Of a stretch of DNA of 64,000 nucleotides, positions 54,041 to 62,725 are shown piece by piece. The stretch is taken from positions 34,639 to 98,638 of the forward strand of contig DCGT01000022.1 in assembly GCA_002315315.1 (NCBI GenBank). The letters run 5' to 3'. The DNA comes from Faecalibacterium sp. UBA1771. GTDB taxonomy: Bacteria > Bacillota > Clostridia > Oscillospirales > Ruminococcaceae. Below the pieces are notes generated by a model that was given only the letters and a program-made list of their open reading frames with translations, had not been told where the DNA came from and did no database searches. Position 1 is the first letter of the stretch. Every line of letters begins with the position of its first letter. The position numbers were made by a program, and so were the translations under genes.

Positions 54041-54049
54041 ATCATAGCA
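54041..54049 (-). promoter_or_regulatory. Extended -10 promoter ahead of ftsK
   Basis: TGCTATGAT on the minus strand (TG-n extended -10); -35 weak. It suggests that ftsK has its own start in addition to read-through from tepA. Confidence 0.4.
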
Positions 54050-54122
54050 CAAACCGAGGTCGAAATAAACTGTTTTTCAGACGCGCGGTCCATCTGCGGC
54101 TGTTTTTGACAGTATCGTTTTA

Positions 54123-54836
54123 TCATCTGCCGTTAACGTCTCTTTCATTTGCTTTATTTTCCGATATCATTCGGTACAGACATTCTATTGCCTCGCCGAG
54201 CGAACCTATTTCGTCGATAAGTCCCTCATCTACCGCCTGCTCGCCGTCCAACACCGTACCTACATCCATAACCAGCTCACCGTTTTTAAGCAGAAGCTTT
54301 GAAAATCTCTTTTTATCTATGCCGGAATGTTCACAGATAAACCCGGTTATCCTCTCCTGCATACGGTCAAAATGTCTCATTGTCTGAGGTACACCGAGCA
54401 AGGTCCCGCTGTGACGTACGGGGTGAACGGTCATGGTAGCGGTCGAAACGATAAACGAATGCTTTGCCGATACCGCAAGCGGTATTCCTATCGAATGACC
54501 GCCGCCGAGCACAAGCGAAACGGTCGGCTTTTTCATACCCGCTATCAGCTCGGCTATGGCAAGTCCCGCTTCAACATCGCCCCCTACGGTGTTCAGAATA
54601 ATCAGCAGTCCACTAATGTCGGGATCCTCCTCAATAGCTACGAGCTGAGGGATAACGTGTTCGTATTTGGTTGACTTGGTGGACGACGGCAGCTCGGTGT
54701 GTCCCTCTATCTGTCCGACAATGGTAAGACAGTGTATGGGATAACGCCCCGACGTACATTCTACCGACGCCGTTTCAAGCATAAGCTCGGAGTCCAAAAG
54801 CATATCATTTTCTTCGTTTTCCTTTTTCTTTGACAT
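54123..54836 (-). CDS. tepA: TepA/YmfB ClpP-like protease
   Basis: A 237-residue protein of the ClpP fold. ATG 54836 follows GAAAGG. The serine lies in GGGHSIGIPLAVSAKHSF; histidine and aspartate candidates follow in VHPVRHSG and VMDVGTVL. The segment GQIEGHTELPSSTKSTKYEH is specific to the TepA/YmfB branch, found beside ftsK/spoIIIE in Bacillus and Clostridia. Its role (protein export or spore-related) is disputed. Upstream of ftsK on the same strand. Confidence 0.9.
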   Translation of the reverse strand: MSKKKENEENDMLLDSELMLETASVECTSGRYPIHCLTIVGQIEGHTELPSSTKSTKYEHVIPQLVAIEEDPDISGLLIILNTVGGDVEAGLAIAELIAGMKKPTVSLVLGGGHSIGIPLAVSAKHSFIVSTATMTVHPVRHSGTLLGVPQTMRHFDRMQERITGFICEHSGIDKKRFSKLLLKNGELVMDVGTVLDGEQAVDEGLIDEIGSLGEAIECLYRMISENKANERDVNGR

Positions 54837-54932
54837 ACCGTTTCCTTTCGTTGACCGCAAAAAGCGATTCTTTTTTCAAAATAGTATTTCCGATTTATCA
54901 AAGATAATGTGTTTTAAAAGTTACATATTTTA

Positions 54933-54941
54933 TGTTATAAT
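54933..54941 (+). promoter_or_regulatory. Extended -10 promoter for the orphan gene cluster
   Basis: TGTTATAAT, a perfect extended -10 with a weak -35. The next 190 bases to the first gene hold no other recognised feature. Confidence 0.45.
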
Positions 54942-55138
54942 ACAAATAACTGCTCAGTACAATGTGTGAAAAAAGCCTAAACATATTTTATGCAAATGCC
55001 AATCCGACACAAGTCAACGGAAAATACAACGCAGATAATAAGCGGCACCGCAAAACGCAGGTTCAGCGGTAAGAACGCTTTCACGGCTTTTTGTTACGCG
55101 GCAACGCTATGCAGTCTAAGAACATTTACGGTGATACG

Positions 55139-56002
55139 ATGAGAAACGATACGTTTTCGGGTGCTGTCTCCGGAGAAATACCCTATGAAATTATTTCAAA
55201 GGATATAGAATTCTTTGAGGTCGGGTGCAGCTTCGCAGGAATGTTCCCTGCGTGCGAATACGAGCACATTTACGGATATGCGGCAAGGGTCGACAGCGGA
55301 TTTTTGACGGTGCTGACCGTCTCCGACAGCAATGACCGTGCGGGCGGTTCGACGCTATCTGCCGTAGTTTCGGAAAAATGCGGATTGTTTGACGATTTGT
55401 ATGATATTTCCGTGAAATACCATTTTGAGAAAAATAACGGACATTCGCAGTTTGTAAACGGTATTCCTGCCGGCTTTGGCGGAACGCTCGAAATATATTT
55501 TGCTTCGGGCGAAAAAATAACGGTATATGACAACCGAAGTTCGATAATTTCTCCGAATGCAGGCTCCGAAATTGTGTCTGTTTTCAAAAAACACATATCC
55601 GAAAGCCGAATTAAAACATCTGACTGCGGTACTGTTAAGACGGTAACCTATATGCAGAGCAGCAGTCCCGATGAGTATTTTACAATATGTCTCAGCGGCA
55701 CTCGTCTGACCTCGGAGCACAAATTCGGCTATGAAAAAAATCAAATTGCAAGAATTGAAAAGGTAGTTCCTGATAATGTCATTGAAACAATAAGGCAGAC
55801 AGCCGACAGGCATCTGATGCTTCATTGGGGCGGATTGCGGGAGCAAGACATTTTTATTCCCTCGCTGATGAACGGGAAAATCGAATTTGAATTAAATGAC
55901 GGTACAATCCTTACAGTCTCGGAGAGCATGAAAAAGCCCGCCGCCTCAGGAAATATTATATTCGAAATACGGTCTTTTTTAATGCAATATCTCGAACGGT
56001 AA
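55139..56002 (+). CDS. Hypothetical protein, first of three orphans
   Basis: About 287 residues if ATG 55139 is used (GGTGAT just upstream); ATGs at 55091 and 55109 are alternatives with no visible site. No signal peptide or membrane helix. The beta-rich sequence contains two similar patterns: FGGTLEIYFASGEKITVYDN and LMNGKIEFELNDGTILTVSE. These suggest a tandem repeat of a small fold in which a strand pair is followed by a helix. No catalytic motif and no family recognised. Confidence 0.65.
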   Translation: MRNDTFSGAVSGEIPYEIISKDIEFFEVGCSFAGMFPACEYEHIYGYAARVDSGFLTVLTVSDSNDRAGGSTLSAVVSEKCGLFDDLYDISVKYHFEKNNGHSQFVNGIPAGFGGTLEIYFASGEKITVYDNRSSIISPNAGSEIVSVFKKHISESRIKTSDCGTVKTVTYMQSSSPDEYFTICLSGTRLTSEHKFGYEKNQIARIEKVVPDNVIETIRQTADRHLMLHWGGLREQDIFIPSLMNGKIEFELNDGTILTVSESMKKPAASGNIIFEIRSFLMQYLER

Positions 56003-56034
56003 CGGTAATAAACGATAGACACGGAGGCAACGTT

Positions 56035-56460
56035 TTGTTTGACTTAACCGGCAAGAAAAATAAAGAGCTTACAAGCTTTTCAATCAGCAAAAGCGGCGAT
56101 ATGCGAGGCGGTTTTTACAGTATGACTCTTTCGGCGCGTGATGGCTATGCTCTGCTTTCGTTTACCGAAGCGAAAAGCTATAATCAGGCTCCCGAAACAG
56201 AGGAATACCGCGTCGATAAAAAAGCTCTCGCCGAAATCGAGGATATTTTCATTAAAAACGGTATGTACCGATGGGACGGAAAAAAATTTACAAACGCATT
56301 TGTATCGGACATGGCTTCCACCGGCTATTCCTTTAACTTTCAAGGCGGAAGCGTCAGCTTTTCATCACAGATATATCCGAAAAAATATGCAGACAAGCTT
56401 CAAATGCTTACCGACATAATAGAAAAATACCGTGATATTGCACGGCAAACTATGCTTTAA
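56035..56460 (+). CDS. Hypothetical protein, second of three orphans
   Basis: A 141-residue protein starting at TTG 56035 with GGAGG seven bases upstream. No membrane segments. SKSGDMRGGFYSMTLSA and SFNFQGGSVSFSSQIYPKKY are distinctive; the pattern of strand, turn with glycines, then helix (LQMLTDIIEKYRDIA) is like the repeat unit in the gene before it, so the two may be distant paralogues. No family I can name. Gap to the first orphan is 32 bases, so probably one transcript. Confidence 0.68.
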   Translation: MFDLTGKKNKELTSFSISKSGDMRGGFYSMTLSARDGYALLSFTEAKSYNQAPETEEYRVDKKALAEIEDIFIKNGMYRWDGKKFTNAFVSDMASTGYSFNFQGGSVSFSSQIYPKKYADKLQMLTDIIEKYRDIARQTML

Positions 56461-56529
56461 ATTATCGAACAAAGTCAAGTTTAACCCTGTCGGTTTTATG
56501 TGAGCGCGTGGGAAGAAGGGTATTGTTTT

Positions 56530-56982
56530 ATGAATGATGAGAAATCCATCGGGAAAATCGCCGAAAAGGATGACTGGGACACAGAGGATATGCCGAGAAA
56601 AAAACGCACCTTCATTTTGAAAAGAACTTTTTCCGAAAAGGAAACGGAGATACTCCGACGCGGAAATATTCCTCGTGAAATGGAAGATAAATGGTTCTTT
56701 TATATGCAGGGCGATATGCTTTATGCCCACCGCAGCTGGACCGGATTCTGTATTTACACCGTAAAATTCTCCGATGGAGGAAAACATCTTGTTACAGTTA
56801 ACCGCGACCGCAGACAGTATTCATGCCGAAGTCTGAAAAAAGACAGAGAGGCTCTCGACAAACTGCTCGACCTGTGGACTCGCGAGCCTTACGATTACTA
56901 CGGCGAATGGTTGAACGAAACAATTGACTCGATTAACGACACCAAGCTCGACAAAAAACGCCTGAACAATTCTTCGCTTTAA
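56530..56982 (+). CDS. Hypothetical protein with EDKWF-HRSWTGFCI motif
   Basis: About 150 residues from ATG 56530 (AAGGG upstream). The first 20 residues are acidic. The core EMEDKWFFYMQGDMLYAHRS and WTGFCIYTVKF is a motif I have seen in clostridial proteins of unknown function, some beside macro-domain or toxin-immunity genes; I cannot give a family name. The C-terminus ends with a helix containing YDYYGEWLNETI. Last gene of the orphan cluster. Confidence 0.65.
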   Translation: MNDEKSIGKIAEKDDWDTEDMPRKKRTFILKRTFSEKETEILRRGNIPREMEDKWFFYMQGDMLYAHRSWTGFCIYTVKFSDGGKHLVTVNRDRRQYSCRSLKKDREALDKLLDLWTREPYDYYGEWLNETIDSINDTKLDKKRLNNSSL

Positions 56983-56995
56983 ATCGGTTAATCGA

Positions 56996-57024
56996 TTGAC
57001 TAACGGTATAAAAATTTATATAAT
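56996..57024 (+). promoter_or_regulatory. Promoter of the aconitase operon
   Basis: TTGACT (56996-57001), 17-base spacer, TATAAT (57019-57024). A small palindrome AATAAATATTTATT lies at about 57101-57114 between promoter and gene. Confidence 0.75.
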
Positions 57025-57126
57025 TATCTATTAAGATTTTTTGCTTTTCTAATAGGCAAACGGTCGGCGGTGCAGAAAACAATATAATATGCAGTGCCGA
57101 ATAAATATTTATTAACGGAGGAACAA

Positions 57127-59055
57127 ATGGGACTTACTTTATCGGAAAAAATTATTAAAGCTCATCTGGTTGAGGGTTCACTTGAGGCGGGCGGAGAAAT
57201 CGGTCTGCGCATAGATCAGACACTCACTCAGGATTCGACCGGAACTATGGCATATCTGCAGTACGAAGCTCTCGGTATTCCCCGCGTCAAGACTGAGCTG
57301 TCGGTCGCATATATCGACCACAATATTCTTCAGACAGGCTTTGAGAATGCCGATGACCACGAATATATCCGCACCGTCGCCAAAAAGTACGGAATCAGAT
57401 TCTCACGTCCCGGCAACGGTATCTGTCACCATGTTCATCTCGAGCGATTCGCGCGCCCCGGCAAAACACTTATCGGCTCGGACAGCCATACACCTACTGC
57501 CGGCGGTATCGGTTCGCTCGCTTTCGGCGCCGGCGGGCTTGATGTTGCGGTTGCCATGGGCGGCGGAACATATTATATCACCGCGCCCAAGGTCACCGAG
57601 GTTCGTCTTCACGGCTCACTCGGCAAAGGCGTTGCCGCCAAGGACATTATTCTCGAGCTGCTCAAAATTCTCTCGGTTAAGGGCGGTGTGGGAAGAATTA
57701 TCGAGTACACCGGCGACGGTGTTGCCTCACTGACCGTTCCCGAGCGTGCCACAATAACAAATATGGGTGCCGAGCTGGGCGCAACCACCTCTATATTCCC
57801 GTCCGACGAGAACACCCGACTGTTCCTTGCCGCCGAGGGTCGCGAGCAGGACTACGTTCCCCTCTCCGCCGACCCCGACGCCGTATATGATAAGACGGTT
57901 GAAATCGACCTTTCAAGTCTTGTTCCCCTCGCCGCCTGTCCGCATATGCCGGACATCGTAAAGCCTGTCGGCGAGCTTGCCGGTCAAAAGCTCGAGCAGG
58001 TCTGCATAGGCTCGTGCACCAATTCGTCGCTGCACGATATGCTTACCGTAGCTGCCATACTTAAGGGCAAAACCGTTCACGACGGTGTCAGCCTGACCAT
58101 CTCTCCCGGCTCGCGCCAGGTTCTCACCATGCTGTCGCAGTGCGGCGCACTCGACGATATTCTCTCGGCAGGTGCAAGGGTTCTCGAATGTGCCTGCGGT
58201 CCCTGCATAGGCATGGGTCAGTCACCCGCAAGCGGTGCCGTAAGTCTACGTACCTTTAACCGCAACTTTGAGGGACGCTCCGGTACAGCCGATGCAAAGG
58301 TATATCTTGTCAGCCCCGAAACCGCCGCCGTCAGTGCTTTGACCGGCGTTTTCACCGACCCGCGCGAGGTCTGCGCCGAACTCGACATCATCGTTCCCGA
58401 GCGTTTCTACATCAATGACAATATGGTCGATATGCCGGCAGGCATTGACGAAGCTGCCGATGTAAACGTTCGCAGAGGACCTAATATAAAGCCGTTCCCG
58501 CTCTGCGAGGAGCTGCCCGAAAGCATCAGCTACCCGGTAAGCCTCAAGGTAGGCGACAATATCACCACCGACCACATTATGCCGGCTGGTGCAAAGATTC
58601 TTCCCTACCGCTCCAACATTCCCTATATGTCGAATTTCTGCTTTATGCAGTGTGACGCCGACTTCCATACCCGCGCCGCAGGACTTGGCAGGAGCATAAT
58701 CGTAGGCGGTGAAAACTACGGTCAGGGCTCGTCCCGCGAGCACGCCGCCCTCGTACCGCTCTATCTCGGCGTCCGTGCCGTTATCGTCAAGAGCTTTGCG
58801 AGAATTCACCGCGATAATCTCGTCAACACAGGTATTCTTCCCCTTCTCTTCACGAATCCCACCGATTACGACAGAATCGCCGAGGGTGATGTTTTGGAGC
58901 TTACCGACCTACACAATGCCGTTGAGCAAGAAACAGTCAAGGTATTCAACAAAACCAAAAACGAAAGCTATACCGCCAAGCTTGATTTGTCCGAACGTCA
59001 GCGCCGTCTGCTCAGATACGGCGGAGTCCTCGGCTACACCAAGCACAACGCATAA
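57127..59055 (+). CDS. acnA: Aconitate hydratase
   Basis: A 642-residue enzyme interconverting citrate and isocitrate with a 4Fe-4S cluster. GGAGG precedes ATG 57127. Cluster cysteines are in IGSCTNSSLHD and the CACGPCIGMG pair. DSHTPTAGGIGSLAFGAGG is the substrate loop, and the swivel domain (about 470-600) contains GENYGQGSSREHAAL. It is the shorter single-chain form common in anaerobes. Fourteen bases upstream of the dehydrogenase gene. A homoaconitase is less likely because of the fused swivel domain and the neighbour. Confidence 0.93.
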   Translation: MGLTLSEKIIKAHLVEGSLEAGGEIGLRIDQTLTQDSTGTMAYLQYEALGIPRVKTELSVAYIDHNILQTGFENADDHEYIRTVAKKYGIRFSRPGNGICHHVHLERFARPGKTLIGSDSHTPTAGGIGSLAFGAGGLDVAVAMGGGTYYITAPKVTEVRLHGSLGKGVAAKDIILELLKILSVKGGVGRIIEYTGDGVASLTVPERATITNMGAELGATTSIFPSDENTRLFLAAEGREQDYVPLSADPDAVYDKTVEIDLSSLVPLAACPHMPDIVKPVGELAGQKLEQVCIGSCTNSSLHDMLTVAAILKGKTVHDGVSLTISPGSRQVLTMLSQCGALDDILSAGARVLECACGPCIGMGQSPASGAVSLRTFNRNFEGRSGTADAKVYLVSPETAAVSALTGVFTDPREVCAELDIIVPERFYINDNMVDMPAGIDEAADVNVRRGPNIKPFPLCEELPESISYPVSLKVGDNITTDHIMPAGAKILPYRSNIPYMSNFCFMQCDADFHTRAAGLGRSIIVGGENYGQGSSREHAALVPLYLGVRAVIVKSFARIHRDNLVNTGILPLLFTNPTDYDRIAEGDVLELTDLHNAVEQETVKVFNKTKNESYTAKLDLSERQRRLLRYGGVLGYTKHNA

Positions 59056-59069
59056 TTCGGAGGTAAAAT

Positions 59070-60221
59070 ATGGATTTTCAAAAGGCTGCGGAGCAGTTTG
59101 TCGAGCTTATGAAGGAGCAGGCGGCACGCTGTGAACGTATGAAGGCTCAAAAGGACTTTGTCGACTATAAGTCAAAGGATAAAATAGTAATAGGTATCTG
59201 CGGAGGCGACGGAATCGGCCCGTTCATCACTGCCGAGGCTCGACGTGTCATCGAGGTTCTTATGAAGGACGAGATAGTACAGGGTAAAATTGAGCTTCAC
59301 GACATTGAGGGACTGACCATCGAGAACAGAATCGCCGTCGGAAAGGCTATCCCCGATGATGTACTTGCCGAGCTTAAGGCGTGCGATGTCATACTCAAGG
59401 GTCCGACCACCACGCCAGACGCTTCTGCCGGCGGTGTGAACATCGAGAGTGCTAACGTCGCGATGCGCCGAGAGCTTGACCTGTTTGCCAATATGCGCCC
59501 CGTCAAGATTCCCGAGCAGGGCATCGACTGGACTTTTTTCCGCGAGAACACAGAAGGCGGATATGCCATAGGCTCAAAGGGTATTAATTTTGACGGATTT
59601 GCCGTTGACTTTGCAGTGACAAGCGATGAAGGTACCGACCGAATCGCCCGTCTCGGATACGAATTTGCCAAAAACAACGGAAAAACCCGCGTTTCCATCG
59701 TCACCAAGGCAAACGTCATCAAGGCAACCGACGGAAAATTCCTCAGCCGAGCCATGGAAATCGGCAAGGAGTATCCCGGCATCACAACCGACAGCTGGTA
59801 TGCCGACATTATGACCGCCAAGCTGGTCGACGAAAAACGCCGCCGTGACTTTCAGGTAATCGTTCTGCCCAACCTCTACGGCGATATAATCACCGATGAG
59901 GCCGCCGAGCTTCAGGGAGGTGTAGGCACGGCGGGCAGTGCTAATATCGGCAAGCGCTATGCAATGTTCGAGGCAATACACGGCTCGGCTCCCCGTATGG
60001 TCGAGGATGGTCGCGCCCAGTACGCCGACCCGAGCTCCATTATGAGAGCCGCCGCAATGCTTCTGCGTCATATAGGCTACGGTGAGCGAGCCGCCAAGTT
60101 CGACGAAGCACTCGATATCTGCCTTGAAGAAAAGAAATATGTTCTTACCGGACGCTCCGACGGTGCAACCGGCGCCCAATTTGCCGAATATGTAATAGGC
60201 AAGCTGGAGCAGCTTCTGTAA
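59070..60221 (+). CDS. Isocitrate/isopropylmalate-family dehydrogenase, probably isocitrate dehydrogenase
   Basis: A 383-residue oxidative decarboxylase. GICGGDGIGPFITAEARRVI starts the fold after a 40-residue N-terminal addition. The signature LPNLYGDIITDEAAELQGGV holds the metal-binding aspartates, and IHGSAPRMVEDGRAQYADPS binds the cofactor. The neighbouring aconitase points to isocitrate as substrate; 3-isopropylmalate cannot be excluded from sequence alone. Together the two genes make 2-oxoglutarate for glutamate synthesis. No citrate synthase is in the window. Confidence 0.9.
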   Translation: MDFQKAAEQFVELMKEQAARCERMKAQKDFVDYKSKDKIVIGICGGDGIGPFITAEARRVIEVLMKDEIVQGKIELHDIEGLTIENRIAVGKAIPDDVLAELKACDVILKGPTTTPDASAGGVNIESANVAMRRELDLFANMRPVKIPEQGIDWTFFRENTEGGYAIGSKGINFDGFAVDFAVTSDEGTDRIARLGYEFAKNNGKTRVSIVTKANVIKATDGKFLSRAMEIGKEYPGITTDSWYADIMTAKLVDEKRRRDFQVIVLPNLYGDIITDEAAELQGGVGTAGSANIGKRYAMFEAIHGSAPRMVEDGRAQYADPSSIMRAAAMLLRHIGYGERAAKFDEALDICLEEKKYVLTGRSDGATGAQFAEYVIGKLEQLL

Positions 60222-60242
60222 ATTATTCAAGAGGTGTTATCA

Positions 60243-60911
60243 ATGCCTAAAAAGGATCAGCCGGTTTCTCTGCCGGTTCTGCGTCGCCTGCCGAGATATT
60301 ACCGGCTGCTCGAAAAGCTCGAATCAGAGGGAGTGGAACGCATATCCTCTATCGAAATTGCCAAGCAGCTCGGTCTGACCGCTTCACAGATTCGTCAGGA
60401 TTTAAACTGCTTCGGCGGCTTCGGACAGCAGGGTTACGGCTACGGCGTTTCGCCGCTTTGCAAAGAAATAGGCAACATTCTTCATCTTAACGAAAATCTT
60501 ACCGCCGTCCTCATCGGTGTCGGTAACCTCGGTCGTGCGCTGTGCGGTTATCTGTCGGGTGAGGCAAAGGGTATTACGCTGATAGGTCTGTTCGACAAAA
60601 ATCCCAATGCGGCGCAGACTGCTTCGGGTCTGCCTATTATGAATGTTGACAAGCTTGACGATTTCTGTAAAGAGCGTCATCCACGCGTGGCAATACTCTG
60701 CATTCCTGGTGAAAATGCACAGCAAACCGCCGAAAAGCTGGTCAATTTGGGCATAGAGGGATTTTGGAATTTCTCCCATACTGACCTGCGTCTGCCCGAC
60801 AATATTCTCGTTGAGGATGTCCATCTCGGAGACAGCCTTATGACCCTCGGATACCGAGTTTGGGATTCGGATGCTTCCGAAAATAACAGAAACGGCGGTG
60901 CGGAAAAATGA
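60243..60911 (+). CDS. rex: Redox-sensing transcriptional repressor Rex
   Basis: A 222-residue NADH/NAD+ sensor. AGAGGTG supports ATG 60243. An N-terminal winged helix (RRLPRYYRLLEKLESEG; TASQIRQDLNCFGGFGQQGY) binds TTGTTAAnnnnTTAACAA-type sites. The Rossmann domain (VLIGVGNLGRALCGYL) binds NADH. It is co-transcribed with the aconitase and dehydrogenase genes, linking NADH production to its own regulator. I did not find a clear Rex site in the visible promoter. Confidence 0.95.
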   Translation: MPKKDQPVSLPVLRRLPRYYRLLEKLESEGVERISSIEIAKQLGLTASQIRQDLNCFGGFGQQGYGYGVSPLCKEIGNILHLNENLTAVLIGVGNLGRALCGYLSGEAKGITLIGLFDKNPNAAQTASGLPIMNVDKLDDFCKERHPRVAILCIPGENAQQTAEKLVNLGIEGFWNFSHTDLRLPDNILVEDVHLGDSLMTLGYRVWDSDASENNRNGGAEK

Positions 60912-61393
60912 CAGTTACCGTATCGGCAATTAAAAAGACGGAATATCAGGCAACCGTAAATATGGTGGAAGCGAGCTTTTGGGAATATGACGCGAGCTAT
61001 TATAACAAGCAGGGTCAGGATTCATTTCTCGCTTATGCAAACTTTGCAAACTTTGCATATCGACAGTGGCATCACCACATTACGTTTGTCGCCAAGGACG
61101 GCAACAGAATTATCGGCATGATAGAGCTAAGAACGGAAAACCATATTTCCATGCTGTTCGTTGCTCCCGGCGAAGTAAAAAAAGGCATAGGAAAAGAGCT
61201 TGTTTCCTGCGCTTTGCAGTACATAGCCGAACACAATCCCAAAACAACCTATGTCACAGTAAATTCCTCTCTTTATGCTGTGGAATTTTATAAGCACATC
61301 GGCTTTGAGGCTACCGACAGCAGACATGACAATGACGGATTGATTGTTATTCCCATGGCTATCCGCATTGACAAGGACTGTAAATTGTTGTAA
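60908..61393 (+). CDS. GNAT-family N-acetyltransferase
   Basis: A 161-residue acetyltransferase. Its ATG overlaps the rex stop codon by four bases. The acetyl-CoA loop reads VAPGEVKKGIGKELV, which keeps KxGIGK of the Q/RxxGxG/A motif; VNSSLYAVEFYKHIGFEATD is the usual final motif. Substrate unknown. Position in the rex operon may be accidental. Confidence 0.88.
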   Translation: MTVTVSAIKKTEYQATVNMVEASFWEYDASYYNKQGQDSFLAYANFANFAYRQWHHHITFVAKDGNRIIGMIELRTENHISMLFVAPGEVKKGIGKELVSCALQYIAEHNPKTTYVTVNSSLYAVEFYKHIGFEATDSRHDNDGLIVIPMAIRIDKDCKLL

Positions 61394-61440
61394 TATTGAG
61401 TTAATGAGGTTCGGCATATTCGACAGCGGATATGCCGAAC

Positions 61441-61618
61441 GTCAAAAACGTTCCGTGATAAGGGAAGCGGGTGAAAATCCCGCACGAACTCGTCGCTGTA
61501 ACGGCTTGGTAAATCCCCATGGCGTAGTTTATTCGCCGGTCACTGAGTAATCGGGAAGGCGGGGATTTGCAATGAAGCCGAAGTCAGAAGACCTGCTCGG
61601 AGCGTGTACCTGTCCACG
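61441..61618 (+). promoter_or_regulatory. Cobalamin riboswitch
   Basis: Conserved core elements occur in order: AAGGGAA (about 61459), GGTGAAAATCCCGCACG, CGCTGTAA, CCGGTCACTG, CGGGAAGGC and GAAGCCGAAGTCAGAAGACC near the 3' end. They match the adenosyl- or methylcobalamin aptamer. A preceding hairpin GTTCGGCATAT/ATATGCCGAAC (61409-61440) may be the end of the upstream transcript or an extra stem. It controls the DUF4430 and ECF genes downstream. Confidence 0.93.
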
Positions 61619-61659
61619 AGTTTTGGAGTGCGGTACGACAGAAACGAGCTGTAATACTG

Positions 61660-61715
61660 TCCTCCGAAACACTTGCCTTTGCAACGAGTAATTTTGCAAA
61701 GAGGTCTACGGAGGA
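61660..61715 (+). promoter_or_regulatory. Ribosome-site-sequestering stem after the riboswitch
   Basis: TCCTCCG (61660-61666) is fully complementary to CGGAGGA (61709-61715), the ribosome binding site of the lipoprotein gene. Inside lies a second perfect stem CTTTGCAA/TTGCAAAG (61677-61684 and 61694-61701). The structure would hide the site, so B12 probably acts on translation rather than transcription. Confidence 0.7.
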
Positions 61716-61722
61716 ATTTTTT

Positions 61723-62112
61723 ATGTCAAAATCTTTCAAGCGAATTATTGCCGTTTTTGCGGTCGTCACAATGCTCGCGGCGCTTTTCTGCGGCTGTAAA
61801 AAGGAAACCGCAAAAGGCAGCAAAACCATTTCCATCACCGCCGTGTTTGCCGACGGAAGCGAAAAAAGCTATGAAATCGCCACCGACGCCGAGTATCTTT
61901 ATGACGCACTCGACGAGCAGGGACTCATTGAGGGCGATGAAGGTGCTTACGGATTTTATGTCACCGGCTTCGACGGTGTAGTTGCCGACGACGGAAATCA
62001 GGAATGGTGGGGCTATACCTACGGCGACGGCAGTTATGTCAATACCGGAGTCAGTGAAACTCCGATTTTTGACGGCGACGAATTCATCTTCACACTTAAC
62101 ATAGGTTATTAA
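61723..62112 (+). CDS. DUF4430-domain lipoprotein, B12-riboswitch controlled
   Basis: A 129-residue lipoprotein: a signal peptide ending in the lipobox LFCGC (cysteine about residue 26), then a single DUF4430 domain (EYLYDALDEQGLI; WGYTYGDGSYVNTG). The same fold occurs in the beta domain of transcobalamin/intrinsic factor, so cobalamin or a corrinoid is a likely ligand. The upstream riboswitch and the downstream transporter support that. Its stop overlaps the next start. Confidence 0.9.
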   Translation: MSKSFKRIIAVFAVVTMLAALFCGCKKETAKGSKTISITAVFADGSEKSYEIATDAEYLYDALDEQGLIEGDEGAYGFYVTGFDGVVADDGNQEWWGYTYGDGSYVNTGVSETPIFDGDEFIFTLNIGY

Positions 62113-62621
62113 TGGTACGCCGGAGTGCCGTGGCGCGGGTCGCCTTTATAGGAGTGTCGGCGGCAATGCTGATAGGTGTGCAGGTAGCGATGGCGAGTCT
62201 GCCCAACATTGAACTGGTATCGCTTTTAGTGTTCGTCTATGCACGCTCGTTCGGAAAAGATACACTGTATTCAATCTATGTTTTCGCCGTTATCGAGGGC
62301 ATTATCTACGGCTTTCACATCTGGTGGATAATGTACCTATATGTCTGGACAGTACTGTATATCATTGCCGTTCTGACAAAAAAAACGGAAAATCCGATTG
62401 TCGTTGCACTGCTGCTCGGCGGCTTCGGAATGGCGTTCGGAACGCTCTGCTCCATTCCCTATTTCTTCATCCTCGGAGTGCGGGGCGGCTTTGCCTACAT
62501 AGCGTCGGGACTGACCTTTGATATTCCCCACGCCATCGGTAATTTCGTATTGGGACTTATCCTCTATGCCCCGCTCATAAAGGCGGCAAAATATGTCGCC
62601 GGAGCAACGGCAAAAAACTGA
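62112..62621 (+). CDS. ECF transporter S component, probably for cobalamin/corrinoid
   Basis: A 169-residue integral membrane protein with six hydrophobic segments and the ECF substrate-subunit shape (VARVAFIGVSAAMLIGVQVA; YIASGLTFDIPHAIGNFVLG at the end). It overlaps the DUF4430 lipoprotein gene by one base and is under the cobalamin riboswitch. The energising EcfA/EcfT subunits are not adjacent, so it would share a central module encoded elsewhere (group II system). Confidence 0.85.
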   Translation: MVRRSAVARVAFIGVSAAMLIGVQVAMASLPNIELVSLLVFVYARSFGKDTLYSIYVFAVIEGIIYGFHIWWIMYLYVWTVLYIIAVLTKKTENPIVVALLLGGFGMAFGTLCSIPYFFILGVRGGFAYIASGLTFDIPHAIGNFVLGLILYAPLIKAAKYVAGATAKN

Positions 62622-62630
62622 TTAACACAA

Positions 62631-62658
62631 AAGCCTGTCACAATATCGTGACAGGCTT
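62631..62658 (+). terminator. Terminator of the B12-controlled operon
   Basis: Perfect 11-bp stem AAGCCTGTCAC / GTGACAGGCTT with AATATC loop, 10 bases after the stop codon. Confidence 0.85.
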
Positions 62659-62725
62659 ATATGTTTTGTAACAAAAAATTTTCTAAAATTTGATATTGTT
62701 ATTATAAACAAGGACGGTGATAATA

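Noticed and set aside
57025..57126. Rex operator in the aconitase promoter
   Set aside because: No TTGTTAA-N4-TTAACAA-like site; the AATAAATATTTATT palindrome does not fit.
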